A program made the translations under genes and the position numbers. A DNA stretch of 64,000 nucleotides from Hyphomicrobium sp. CS1BSMeth3 (GTDB lineage: Bacteria > Pseudomonadota > Alphaproteobacteria > Rhizobiales > Hyphomicrobiaceae). The stretch covers positions 930,001 through 994,000 of the forward strand of contig NZ_FPEI01000005.1 of NCBI RefSeq assembly GCF_900117415.1, in the 5' to 3' direction. The notes under the pieces were generated by a model that saw nothing but the letters and a program-made list of their open reading frames with translations, made no database searches and was not told the origin of the DNA. Shown here in pieces: positions 35,644-44,122 of the stretch (the stretch's first letter is position 1; each line of letters opens with the position of its first letter).

Positions 35644-36702
35644 ATGAACTGGATCGACAAGCTCTCGGCCATCGAGCCGCTCGAAGATGCCGAATTCGAC
35701 GCGGCGCTCGTCGCGGCCATGCAGGAGGCTGCCGCAGCGCGCGGCGGGCTCGCCTCGATCCGTTTCTCGACGCCGACTTTCAAGGAATATACGACGTCGG
35801 AAATTCAGGGCTGCGGGAAGAATTCCTTTCCAGCGTTCTCCGTGACGGCTGGTGCCTGTGCGCTCGACTGCGATCACTGCCAGGCGAAGATCCTGGAACC
35901 GATGATCCCGGCGACGACGCCGGAGATGCTCGACGCGAAAGTGCGCGATCTCGTGCTGCTGCAGGACCTGCAGGGCTTCCTGCTCTCGGGCGGCTCCAAC
36001 CGGCGCAATGAAATCAAGTACGAGAAGTATTATCCCGTCATCGAGAAGCTGAAGCGCGATTTCCCGCATCTGAAGATCGCGATCCACTCCGCGCTGCTCG
36101 ACGAGCGCCGCGCGCGGCTTATGGAAAGTGCCGGCGTCGACACCGCCATGATGGATGTCATCGGTGCGCAGGAGACCATCCGCGAGGTCTATCATCTCGA
36201 GCGCTCGGTCGATGATTTCGAGGCGACGCTCGCGGCGCTGTGCGCGACGCGCATGGAGGTGGTGCCGCACATCGTCATCGGCCTGCACTACGGGCGCCTG
36301 CTTGGCGAGGCCAATGCGCTCGACATCTGCGCGCGCCACGGCATTCATAGTCTCGTGCTGGTGGTGGTCATGCCGTTCTATGCGCGCGCGGGCACGTTCG
36401 TGACGCCCTCGGCGCACGATGTGGGCCGCATTTTCCTCGAAGCGCGCCAGCGACTCGCGGAGAAGCCTGTGCTGCTCGGATGCGCGCGGCCGCCGGGGAT
36501 GCACAAGCGGATCGTCGATGCTTATGCAGTGATGGCCGGCCTCGATGGGATCGCCTTCCCCGCCGAGGGTGTGATCGGCGTGTGCGAAGCGATCGGGCGG
36601 CCGTTCGAGCAGCAGCACGCGTGCTGCTCGATCAAAGTCGGCGGGAGCTTCGATCCGCGCGCGAAGAGTGCGTGCGTTGTCGAGAGCGCTGTCGCGGGGT
36701 AA
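35644..36702 (+). CDS. Radical SAM protein, COG1856/LipS2-like
   Basis: 352 residues. The [4Fe-4S] motif CxxxCxxC is CALDCDHC (C72, C76, C79). The following blocks FLLSGGSNRRN, AIHSALLDERRARLMESAGVDTAMMDVIG, VVPHIVIGLHYGRLLGEANALDI, VLVVVMPFYARAGTF and LLGCARPPGMHK match the order seen in the uncharacterised biotin-synthase homologues of COG1856. To my knowledge that group includes LipS2, half of a two-subunit lipoyl synthase. The LipS1 partner is not seen here, so function is open. C-terminal CC and C residues could bind an auxiliary cluster. ATG 35644 has no Shine-Dalgarno site and sits close behind a -10-like element, so it may be translated from a leaderless or near-leaderless mRNA. Confidence 0.75.
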   Translation: MNWIDKLSAIEPLEDAEFDAALVAAMQEAAAARGGLASIRFSTPTFKEYTTSEIQGCGKNSFPAFSVTAGACALDCDHCQAKILEPMIPATTPEMLDAKVRDLVLLQDLQGFLLSGGSNRRNEIKYEKYYPVIEKLKRDFPHLKIAIHSALLDERRARLMESAGVDTAMMDVIGAQETIREVYHLERSVDDFEATLAALCATRMEVVPHIVIGLHYGRLLGEANALDICARHGIHSLVLVVVMPFYARAGTFVTPSAHDVGRIFLEARQRLAEKPVLLGCARPPGMHKRIVDAYAVMAGLDGIAFPAEGVIGVCEAIGRPFEQQHACCSIKVGGSFDPRAKSACVVESAVAG

Positions 36703-36769
36703 GTGGCCGCCGCCGGCATAGCACTACGGCGATTGCGAGGAATCTTTTCCCGGCAGCCAGCGGCCAGCA

Positions 36770-37519
36770 CTAAACAGCCGTAAACCCGCCATCGACCATC
36801 AGCTCGACGCCCGTGATGTAGGAGGCCTCGTCCGAGGCAAGGAACAGGTTCGCATACGCGACCTCGTCGATCTCGCCCGTGCGTCCCATGGGAATGCCGG
36901 CGAGCAGGTTCTTGCGCAACTCCGGATCGGCCGTGAGCTTCGATGTGCGCATGGGCGGCATGAAGCCCGGATGCACGGAGTTCACGCGGATGCCGTCCTT
37001 GGCGTACTGCACCGCGGCGGCCTTCGTCATGGTGCGCACGGCGCCCTTGGCGGCGTTGTAGCCCATGTGCACGTAGTCCTGCCCGAGCACGCCGCTGATC
37101 GAGGAGATGTTCACGATCGCACCGGCCTTCTGCTTCTGCATGACCGGGATGACTGCGCGCAGGCCGAGGAAGTTGCCGCGCGCGTTGATCGACATCTGCC
37201 GATCCCACATTTCGAGATTGAGCTTGTCGGGGATCGAGCCGCTGACGCCGGCGTTGTTGATCAGGATGTCGATGCGGCCATAGGCGGCGAGCGTCGCATC
37301 CACGACGCGCTGCCAGTCCGTATCGCTCGACACATCGTGCTTCTCGAAGCGCGCATTGCCGTTCGTGCGCACGATGTCGGCGGCGACGGCCGGGCCGTCC
37401 TTGTCGTCGACATCCGTGAGGACCACGATGGCGCCCTCGCGCGCGAAGAGGCGTGCCGTAGCCGCGCCCATTCCCGCCGCCGCGCCCGTGATGATCGCGA
37501 CCTTGTCCTTGAGCCTCAT
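36770..37519 (-). CDS. SDR family NAD(P)-dependent oxidoreductase
   Basis: 249 residues, a classical short-chain dehydrogenase. Cofactor motif TGAAAGMGAA (11-20), Asp37 after beta-2 (VVLTDVDDKDG) favouring NAD(H), NNAG, catalytic Ser in ISSISG, Tyr and Lys in YNAAKGA, and the C-terminal GVELMVDGGFTA. Substrate unknown. GGGAGGAATGGC gives a strong ribosome site. It is the last of three co-directional genes (acyl-CoA synthetase, MmgE/PrpD, SDR), 18 bp after MmgE/PrpD, so it probably oxidises a hydroxy intermediate of that route. Confidence 0.92.
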   Translation of the reverse strand: MRLKDKVAIITGAAAGMGAATARLFAREGAIVVLTDVDDKDGPAVAADIVRTNGNARFEKHDVSSDTDWQRVVDATLAAYGRIDILINNAGVSGSIPDKLNLEMWDRQMSINARGNFLGLRAVIPVMQKQKAGAIVNISSISGVLGQDYVHMGYNAAKGAVRTMTKAAAVQYAKDGIRVNSVHPGFMPPMRTSKLTADPELRKNLLAGIPMGRTGEIDEVAYANLFLASDEASYITGVELMVDGGFTAV

Positions 37520-37537
37520 GCCATTCCTCCCGGTCGG

Positions 37538-38905
37538 TCAGCCTGCCTTGCGCAGAGCATCTCCGGGAACAGCATAGAGCGTGTGCGGCTGATCTGCAGC
37601 CCAAAGCTCGGCGAGGAGGCGCTTCGCGGCGTCGGCGCCGAGCACGGGGCTCGCCAGCTCGAGGAACTTGTCGGACACGTCCGCGTCCGTGAGTGGCGCG
37701 TCGGGGTCGCCCTTGCGCGTCGGCTGGTAGTGCTCGAGCGTGCGGCCGTCCGCGAGCTCGATCGCGACCTTGGCCGAGCGGCGCTTGGGGAAGTCGGCGG
37801 CGCACTGCTCGTCGATTTTCAGCTCGACCTTGTCGGAAAGCGTTTGCACGCGCGCGTCGGCGAGCCGCTCGGGCTCATAGGCATTCAGGCGCACGCTGCC
37901 GTGGACGAGCGCACTCGCGACGAGGAAGGGCGTCGAGAACTTGCCCTCGAATGGCGTCGTCGCCTTCGGCACGCCGGCAACATCGAGCGTCGCGCGATAA
38001 CCGCCGACGCGAATGCGCTTGATGGCCTCGGGCGCCAAACCGTGCTCGGCTTTGAGGTGCAGCGCGCCGTCGATGGCCGGGAAGGCGTGGCCGCAGCAGC
38101 CGTGGTTCTTGAAGGTCATCTGCGTGATGTTGTAGTGCGCGCCGAGACCGGCCGTGGCCTTCGACCAGTCGACGGTCGTGCTCATGGCGGCACCGAAGCC
38201 CGCCTCGCCTTCGAGCACGTCCAGCGTGCCGGTCATGCCGTATTCGGCGCTGAGCGCGGCCATGGCGCCGGCTTCGGCCGCGTGGCCTGCGTGCAGCGGC
38301 TTCGACATGGAATCCGAACGGAAGGCCTGCTGGAGCGCCGCTGCCATCGTCGCCGAGGTCGCGAGCGCGTGGGCAAACTGCGTCGCGTTGAGCTTCAGGA
38401 TGGTGGCGACGGCCGCTGCGGCGCCGAACGTGCCGACCGTGCCCGTCGTGTGCCAGTACTTGTAATGCGAGGGCTGCACCGAGAGGCCGATGCGCGTCGA
38501 GACCTCGTAGCCGACGATGATCGCCGTCAGCAGCTCGGCGGCGGTCGCGCCCTTGGCCTGCGCGGCGGCAAGCGCAGCGCCGATCGTCGGGCAGCCGGGG
38601 TGATAGATGGCATCGCGGAAGATGTCGTCGAACTCGATGGTGTGCGAGGCCGTGCCATTGATGAGCGCTGCCGTCCGCAGCGGGCCGAACTTGCCCGAGC
38701 CGTAGACGTATGCCTTGCCGTGGCCCAGCTCGTCGCCGAGGCCCTTGATCATGGCCTGGGCAGGGTCGATCTCGGTGCCGGGCAGCAGCGATGCGAACCA
38801 GTCGATCAGCGCGCGCTTGGCGTGGTGGCGAACCTCCGGCGGCAGCGTGCGATCCCGCTCCGCGACCCCGTACTCGGCCAGCTTCTCGACAATGGTGCCC
38901 GCCAT
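37538..38905 (-). CDS. MmgE/PrpD family protein
   Basis: 455 residues. The all-helical N-terminal domain has ASHTIEFDDIFRDAIYHPGCPTIGAALAAA and STRIGLSVQPSHYKYWHTTGTVGTFGAAAAVA, followed by FKNHGCCGHAFPAIDGAL, all characteristic of the 2-methylcitrate dehydratase/cis-aconitate decarboxylase superfamily. Members also include iminodisuccinate epimerases, so the family alone does not fix the reaction. No prpB or prpC is nearby, which argues against a methylcitrate cycle. ATG 38905 is preceded by GAGGGAGCG. Middle gene of a three-gene operon. Confidence 0.9.
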   Translation of the reverse strand: MAGTIVEKLAEYGVAERDRTLPPEVRHHAKRALIDWFASLLPGTEIDPAQAMIKGLGDELGHGKAYVYGSGKFGPLRTAALINGTASHTIEFDDIFRDAIYHPGCPTIGAALAAAQAKGATAAELLTAIIVGYEVSTRIGLSVQPSHYKYWHTTGTVGTFGAAAAVATILKLNATQFAHALATSATMAAALQQAFRSDSMSKPLHAGHAAEAGAMAALSAEYGMTGTLDVLEGEAGFGAAMSTTVDWSKATAGLGAHYNITQMTFKNHGCCGHAFPAIDGALHLKAEHGLAPEAIKRIRVGGYRATLDVAGVPKATTPFEGKFSTPFLVASALVHGSVRLNAYEPERLADARVQTLSDKVELKIDEQCAADFPKRRSAKVAIELADGRTLEHYQPTRKGDPDAPLTDADVSDKFLELASPVLGADAAKRLLAELWAADQPHTLYAVPGDALRKAG

Positions 38906-38979
38906 AATGCGCTCCCTCATGCCTGGTTGTTATGTCCGGACATGATACGCGGCAGGCGGCCGGTTGAAAAGAACGGGAA

Positions 38980-40608
38980 CTACAGCTTGTCGGCCATCTG
39001 GCGCAGATCAACCCGGCGGATCTTGCCGGTCACGGTCATGGGCATCTCGGCAATGAAATGGACCCGGCGCGGGTATTCGTGGGCCGCCAGCCGCTCCTTC
39101 ACGAAGGCCTGGATTTCATTGGCCAGCTCGGGTCCCGCGGCATATTCGGGCCGGGTCACGATGAAGGCCGTGACGGCCTCGCCGCGCAGCGGGTCCGGCG
39201 TGCCGATGACGCCGGCCAGCGCCACGGCCGGGTGCTTCTGGAGGCATTCCTCGACCTCGCCTGGGCCGATCCGGTAGCCGGCGGACTTGATGATGTCGTT
39301 GTCGCGGCCTTGGAACCAGAAGTAGCCATCGCTGTCCTTGGCGGCGATGTCGCCGAGCAGGCACCATTCGCCACGGAACTTGTCGGCCGTCGCCTCGGGC
39401 TGTTTCCAGTATTCGAGGAACATGACCGGGTCCGGCCGGCGCACGGCGACGATGCCGGTCTCGCCCGCGGGAAGGACATTGCCGTCGCGATCGACGATCT
39501 CGACAGTGTGGCCGGGGATGGGGCGACCCATGGAGCCGGGCTTGGCCGGGAAAACCGGTGGGCAGTTGCCGACGACGAGATTGACCTCGGTCTGGCCGTA
39601 GAACTCGCTGAGCGTGAGGCCGAACGTCTCGTGGCCCCAGTTGATGATGTCGGCGCCCATGGGCTCGCCGCCCGAAGCGAGCGAGCGCAGATTGTAGTCG
39701 TAGTGCGCGCGCGGATTGGGCACGGCCTGCAGCATCCTGAGCGCGGTCGGTGGCATGAAGATATTGCGCACGCCGTGCCGCGCCATGAGCGCGAAGGCCG
39801 CATCCGGCTCGAACTTGGCGAGGCGCTGCGCGACGACGGGCACGCCGAAATAGAGCGAGGGCAAGAGCACGTCGAAAATGCCGCCGGCCCAGGCCCAGTC
39901 GGCGGGCGTCCAGAAGCGATCGCCGGCTTGCGGAAAGAGATTGTGCGGCACCATCACGCCGGGCAGATGCCCGAGCAGCACGCGCTGCGCGTGGAGCACG
40001 CCCTTGGGATTGCCGGTCGTGCCCGAAGTGTACATGAGGTAGGCGGGATCATCGGGTGAGGTGTCCGTCGCGGTGCTGCTTGATGAAGCTGAGGTCGCAA
40101 GCTCCCAGAAGCCTTTCGCGCCGAGCGGCCCGGGTCCGTCGATCGAGATGATGTGGTGGAGCGTCGGCAGATCCGTGAGGCCGGCTGCAACGCGCCCGAT
40201 GTTGTCGTCGGCGGTGACGAGAACGGCGGCGCCGCTGTCCTCGAGCCTGAAGCGGACGGCATCGGGGCCGAAGAGCGCGAAGAGCGGCATGGCAACTGCG
40301 CCGAGTTTGTGCACGGCGACATGTGTGATCAGGTTCTCGGGGCACTGCGAGAGATGGATCGCGACGATCGCACCGCGGCTGACACCGAGAGCCGTAAGCG
40401 CGTGCGCGAGCCGGTCGGCGCTCTCCTTGATACGCGAGAAGCTCCATACGTTGATACTGCCGTCGCCGGCTTCATGGATCAGCGCCGGGGCGTCGGGCGT
40501 CGCAGCGGCATGACGGTCGCAGATCGCGTGCGCGATGTTGAAGCGCGCCGGCACCTCCCAGCGGAAGCTGCCGTAGAGCTCGTCATAGGATGCGCCGGAG
40601 AGTTTCAC
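38980..40608 (-). CDS. AMP-forming acyl-CoA synthetase
   Basis: 542 residues of the ANL superfamily. The P-loop is YTSGTTGNPKG; other motifs are EFYGQTEVN (A5), GDIAAKDSDGYFWFQGRDNDIIKSAGYRIGPGEVE (A7-A8), and the catalytic lysine in MPMTVTGKIRRVDLR (A10). The enzyme closes over an acid, forms its adenylate and then the CoA thioester; similarity is to medium-chain/acetyl-type synthetases. The start is GTG 40608 behind GGGAGGG. It heads the operon with MmgE/PrpD and SDR, so it likely activates the entry acid. It is divergent from the RidA gene. Confidence 0.92.
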   Translation of the reverse strand: MKLSGASYDELYGSFRWEVPARFNIAHAICDRHAAATPDAPALIHEAGDGSINVWSFSRIKESADRLAHALTALGVSRGAIVAIHLSQCPENLITHVAVHKLGAVAMPLFALFGPDAVRFRLEDSGAAVLVTADDNIGRVAAGLTDLPTLHHIISIDGPGPLGAKGFWELATSASSSSTATDTSPDDPAYLMYTSGTTGNPKGVLHAQRVLLGHLPGVMVPHNLFPQAGDRFWTPADWAWAGGIFDVLLPSLYFGVPVVAQRLAKFEPDAAFALMARHGVRNIFMPPTALRMLQAVPNPRAHYDYNLRSLASGGEPMGADIINWGHETFGLTLSEFYGQTEVNLVVGNCPPVFPAKPGSMGRPIPGHTVEIVDRDGNVLPAGETGIVAVRRPDPVMFLEYWKQPEATADKFRGEWCLLGDIAAKDSDGYFWFQGRDNDIIKSAGYRIGPGEVEECLQKHPAVALAGVIGTPDPLRGEAVTAFIVTRPEYAAGPELANEIQAFVKERLAAHEYPRRVHFIAEMPMTVTGKIRRVDLRQMADKL

Positions 40609-40758
40609 GTGCGCGCCCTCCCTTTGGATTTTGTTTCCTCAGGTGGATGGGAACACATCCGAGAGGCCGAGGGCAAGACCGGCGACCACCCAGGCTTGCC
40701 AAGCTGCTCGGCCGGCTCGACATTGGCCCATATCGACCAACTCCGAGGAGCCTCGCTC

Positions 40759-41103
40759 ATGATCAAGCGCTATACCGGCACGACCCCGACGCGCAGCCGC
40801 GCAGTTGCCCACGGCGGCATCGTCTATGCGGTCGCCACGGCCAAGGACAAGTCGGGGGCGCTCTACGCGCAGACGAAGGATGCGCTCGCCCAGATCGACG
40901 CGACGCTCGCCGAAGCCGGATCGAACAAGTCGCGCATCCTGCGCACCACGGTCTACATCACGGACATGAGCCAGAAGCCGGAGATGGACCGCGCCTGGGA
41001 CGAGTGGGTCGATCGCGCGAACCCGCCGCAGCGCGCGTGCATCGGCGTCACGCTCTGGGATAAGGATCTGGTCGAGATCCTGGTCACGGCCGTCCAGGAA
41101 TGA
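40759..41103 (+). CDS. RidA family protein
   Basis: 114 residues, a YjgF/YER057c/UK114 fold. The C-terminal NPPQRACIGVTLW contains the arginine that binds carboxylates in active RidA imine/enamine deaminases, and RILRTTVYITDM is typical. RidA clears reactive 2-aminoacrylate-type intermediates from PLP enzymes; this more distant member may serve a specific pathway. ATG 40759 follows CCGAGGAG. It faces the marR gene across a shared terminator. Confidence 0.87.
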   Translation: MIKRYTGTTPTRSRAVAHGGIVYAVATAKDKSGALYAQTKDALAQIDATLAEAGSNKSRILRTTVYITDMSQKPEMDRAWDEWVDRANPPQRACIGVTLWDKDLVEILVTAVQE

Positions 41104-41130
41104 AAAAGGCCGGCGTAGCGCCGGCCCTTT
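41104..41130. terminator. Rho-independent terminator between ridA-like and marR genes
   Basis: Perfect 8-bp stem GGCCGGCG-TAG-CGCCGGCC at 41108-41126, with AAAA on the left and CTTT on the right, starting right after the RidA stop codon. Position and symmetry suit termination of both convergent genes. Confidence 0.8.
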
Positions 41131-41156
41131 CGATCTCGCTGCGATATGCCTGATCC

Positions 41157-41636
41157 TCAGGGCACCACGAGCCGCTCGGCCTGGGCCAGGAGGTCGTCGA
41201 GCGTGCGGCGGCTTTCGAGGCCCATGACCTCGACGGCCCGCTTCTGCGCGGCCTGCCAGAGCGGGAAAGCCTCCACGATCACCTGCTTGCCCTTGGGCGT
41301 GAGGTGCAGGCCACGGCCGCGGCGGCCCGCCGGCGGGTCCATGATGATATGGCCGAGCGCGAGCAGGCGCTTCAGGTTGCGCGAAAGCGTCGACTTCTCG
41401 ATGTCGAGCGTGCTGCCGATCTCGGCGGCCGTGATGCCGTCCTGATTGGCGAGCTGTGTCAGCAGCGTGAACTGGCTGGCGGTGATCTTGTGGGGCCGCA
41501 GCGCATCGTCATAGACGCGGGTCACGATGCGCGAGAGCTGGCGCACACGCGTCGAGATGCAGGCCTCGGACGTTGCATTGGCAATCGCGCCGATGTCGAG
41601 GGGGACCTTGCTGCCGGCCGGAGTCATATCGTTCAT
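41157..41636 (-). CDS. MarR family transcriptional regulator
   Basis: 159 residues. The winged helix-turn-helix is seen as ITASQFTLLTQLANQDGITAAEIGSTLDIEKSTLSRNLKRLLALGHI, and the wing as DPPAGRRGRGLHLTPKG, with dimerisation helices at both ends. MarR proteins usually repress a divergent gene and release DNA on binding a phenolic or oxidant signal. ATG 41636; the N-terminus MNDMTPAGSKVP is preferred over longer readings. The divergent neighbour is an alpha/beta hydrolase, with a likely operator in between. It is the only clear specific regulator in the window. Confidence 0.92.
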   Translation of the reverse strand: MNDMTPAGSKVPLDIGAIANATSEACISTRVRQLSRIVTRVYDDALRPHKITASQFTLLTQLANQDGITAAEIGSTLDIEKSTLSRNLKRLLALGHIIMDPPAGRRGRGLHLTPKGKQVIVEAFPLWQAAQKRAVEVMGLESRRTLDDLLAQAERLVVP

Positions 41637-41733
41637 CGCGTACCTTCCCGCTTGGTTCGCATGATGAGTCTCGTGCCAGTTGCTATGATTCGGGCTGTCT
41701 CGGCAACCATAGGTGGCTCTTCGGGCGGCGGTT

Positions 41734-41751
41734 TTGTGCGTGGTCGTACAA
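41734..41751. promoter_or_regulatory. Imperfect palindrome, candidate MarR operator
   Basis: TTGTGCG-TGGT-CGTACAA has 7-bp arms with one mismatch, in the 235-bp region between the divergent marR and hydrolase genes. Size and the TTGT/ACAA ends fit typical MarR-family sites. Not proven. Confidence 0.4.
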
Positions 41752-41871
41752 CTCGACAGGGGTGACACCTTGCGGGGCCGCGATTGACGTTGCGGCCCGC
41801 TTCGCGCGAACCTCATCCGCGCCCGCCGAAGTAGGCCCGCAACAAAAACGCAACGCCCGAGGGAGATGCCC

Positions 41872-42672
41872 ATGACCGTCCTCGATCACACCCGCGAAGG
41901 GCGGGGCCGTCCGACCATTGTCTTCGTGCACGGCTTCGGCTGCGCCCGCGACGACTGGCGGCAGCAGGTGGCGCACTTGCGTGGTCGCTTCGAGACGGTC
42001 GCGGTCGACCTCGGCGGCCACGGCACGACGCCCGGAACGGACGCGCACGAGATCATCGACACGCATGGTCGGGACGTCGCCGCGCTGCTTGGCGAGCTCG
42101 ACATCGAGCGTGCCATCCTGGTCGGGCACAGCATGGGCTGTCGCATCGTTATGCACGCCATGAGCGAGCAGCCGGCGCGCGTGGCGGGGATCATCCTCGT
42201 CGACGGAAGCCGCCTCGGGGCTGCCGGCAGCACGGCGTACCTGGATCGGCGCAAGAGGGTTGCCGAGATCGGCTATCGCGCCTTCATCGAACCCATGTTC
42301 GCCCAGATGTTCCGGCCGGAAGCAGACCGGGCGGTCGCGCAGCCAATCATTGATCGCGCGCTCAACATGCCGGCCAAGCTCGCCGGCAATCTCTTTCCCA
42401 ATATCGGCAAGTGGGACGCCGAACGCTTCGACGAGATTTTCGCGAAGGCGCGCGTGCCGCTGCTCGCGATCCAAACGACCTACATGACGCCGGCTGGCGA
42501 GCGCGCCTCGATGACCAAGGGGCAGTCCTCGGCCTATCTCGATGACGTGCGCCGCCTCGTGCCGGGCGCGCGCATCGAGATCATGGAGAACGCGGGCCAC
42601 TTCCCGCAGATCGAGCAGCCTGCCGAGATCAACGCGTTCATCGACGACTTCATGACGAAGCTGAAGGTCTAG
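41872..42672 (+). CDS. Alpha/beta hydrolase, likely MarR-controlled
   Basis: 266 residues. The oxyanion segment is FVHGFGCARDDW, the nucleophile elbow GHSMGCR, the catalytic His in NAGHFPQIEQP, and an acid residue lies before it. It resembles 3-oxoadipate enol-lactonase-type and haloperoxidase-like hydrolases but without a diagnostic motif. ATG 41872 is chosen over ATG 41866 because GAGGGAG ends 6 bases before it. It is divergent from marR and probably its target. Confidence 0.85.
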   Translation: MTVLDHTREGRGRPTIVFVHGFGCARDDWRQQVAHLRGRFETVAVDLGGHGTTPGTDAHEIIDTHGRDVAALLGELDIERAILVGHSMGCRIVMHAMSEQPARVAGIILVDGSRLGAAGSTAYLDRRKRVAEIGYRAFIEPMFAQMFRPEADRAVAQPIIDRALNMPAKLAGNLFPNIGKWDAERFDEIFAKARVPLLAIQTTYMTPAGERASMTKGQSSAYLDDVRRLVPGARIEIMENAGHFPQIEQPAEINAFIDDFMTKLKV

Positions 42673-42721
42673 CGCGTGTTCATTTCATGCGGACGCGTGC
42701 AGCCCCATAAGCCGCTTTAAT

Positions 42722-42821
42722 TCCTCCCCCCTTGTGGGGGAGGTTAGGAGGGGGGGATTGCAGAACATCAGCGGTAGGGATTCCCCCCACCCCTAACCCC
42801 TCCCCACAAGGGGGAGGGGGA
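42722..42821. repeat. REP-like palindrome, family B (copy B3)
   Basis: Almost the same as copy B1: TCCTCCCCCCTTGTGGGGGAG at the left end, GTTAGGAGGGGGGATTGCAG, centre AACATCAGCGGTAGGGA, then the mirrored tracts ending ACAAGGGGGAGGGG. It lies between the convergent hydrolase and patatin genes. Confidence 0.85.
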
Positions 42822-42862
42822 TTGCGCTTCCGTTTGAGCGAACAGCCTCTAAGGCGGCGGCC

Positions 42863-43924
42863 TTACAGGAAGGATCTGATATCGGTGGAGGACTCTTCGC
42901 CGATGCGATCGAACGAGTCATCGATCCATTGCGCCGCGCGCTTGCGACCGATGTCGCGAAGCTGCGTCAGGAACTCCCAGCTCGTGTTCATCTTGGAGAC
43001 GGCGCTCAGCGTCTGCATAACGTCGTCGGCGGCGATGGAGTGAAGGAGCATCCGCTTCATCAGCCCTTCGGGAATTCTGCCCTGATCGATGAGCCGCGTG
43101 ACGAAGGCGATTGCGCGCATCTCGCTGATGAGCGACGCATTGAAGCTGATCTCATTCATGCGGTTTTCGATCTCGAGCGCCGTGCGCGGCACGTCCGGCC
43201 GCACCAGCGGATTGACGTGCACGATGACCACGTCCTGCGAGGGGCTGTCGTAGATCAGCGGAAATATGGCGGGATTGCCCATGAACCCGCCGTCCCAGTA
43301 GGCCTCGCCGTCGATCTCGACGGCCTGGAACACTTGCGGCAGGCACGCCGATGCCAGGACGACATCCGCCGATACCTCCTTGGTGCGGAAGACGTGCACC
43401 TTGCCGGAGCGGACGTTGGTGGCGGTGAGAAAGAGATTGGTCCGCGGGCACGTGCGCAATCGTTCGAAATCGACGGTGGCTTCGAGGATCGAGCGCAGCG
43501 GATTGATGTTGAGGGGATTGAGCTGATAGGGCGACCAGCAGCGTGTCAGCAGGTCGAAGATCACGAAGGCCGGCGTGACCTCGCTGAAATAGCTGAGCGG
43601 CAATGGGAGCTGGAATGGGTGCGGGCCGATGTAGGAGCTCGGCTCACCGACCTTGCGCCAGAAGTCCGCAAGCGCCGCGCGGCCGCCCTCGCGCCCGCCC
43701 GTGCTCACGCCATGAGCTACGACGACCGCATTGACCGCGCCGGCACTGGCGCCCGATATGCCGCAGAGGTCGAGACGGCCATCCTCGAGGAGATAGTCGA
43801 GAACACCCCAGACGAAGGCGCCGTGAGCGCCGCCGCCTTGAAGCCCGACGTTGACGAGCTTGGTGATCTGTTGGGCTTGGGTCCGGGACCGGCGGTGCGG
43901 TTGTGACGGATCATCACTCGGCAT
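42863..43924 (-). CDS. Patatin-like phospholipase
   Basis: 353 residues. The patatin oxyanion loop is GGGAHG (30-35), the nucleophile elbow GASAG with Ser60, and the catalytic Asp lies in YWDGGFMGNP, completing the Ser-Asp dyad. The C-terminal region is mainly helical. Acyl hydrolase on phospholipids or related lipids; no signal peptide is seen. It is divergent from a methyltransferase gene. Confidence 0.92.
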   Translation of the reverse strand: MPSDDPSQPHRRSRTQAQQITKLVNVGLQGGGAHGAFVWGVLDYLLEDGRLDLCGISGASAGAVNAVVVAHGVSTGGREGGRAALADFWRKVGEPSSYIGPHPFQLPLPLSYFSEVTPAFVIFDLLTRCWSPYQLNPLNINPLRSILEATVDFERLRTCPRTNLFLTATNVRSGKVHVFRTKEVSADVVLASACLPQVFQAVEIDGEAYWDGGFMGNPAIFPLIYDSPSQDVVIVHVNPLVRPDVPRTALEIENRMNEISFNASLISEMRAIAFVTRLIDQGRIPEGLMKRMLLHSIAADDVMQTLSAVSKMNTSWEFLTQLRDIGRKRAAQWIDDSFDRIGEESSTDIRSFL

Positions 43925-44122
43925 GGAGACTCCGCTGAGAGGGATGTGGACAAGGCCATGCAGCCGGCATCAGCCTTCTGAATGTCGTGTCTCGCATCGA
44001 CGAACACAAGCGGGCGCCACGTCGCTGCCGGGCGCACGGGTGTCGGCGCCGCTTTCAGCTGCGGCGCGTGTGGCTGCCGTCTGGTAAACGGGAGACGCGC
44101 GGCGGCCGGGAAGGCGACGATC

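Noticed and set aside
37538-38905. 2-methylcitrate dehydratase (prpD) by name
   Set aside because: The family is right but prpB, prpC and a PrpR regulator are missing, so a methylcitrate role is not supported.
36971-39277. 768-codon open frame on the plus strand
   Set aside because: It is antisense to the SDR and MmgE/PrpD genes, whose products have full family motifs. Its composition (Arg/Gly/His-rich, no motif) is that of a high-GC shadow frame.
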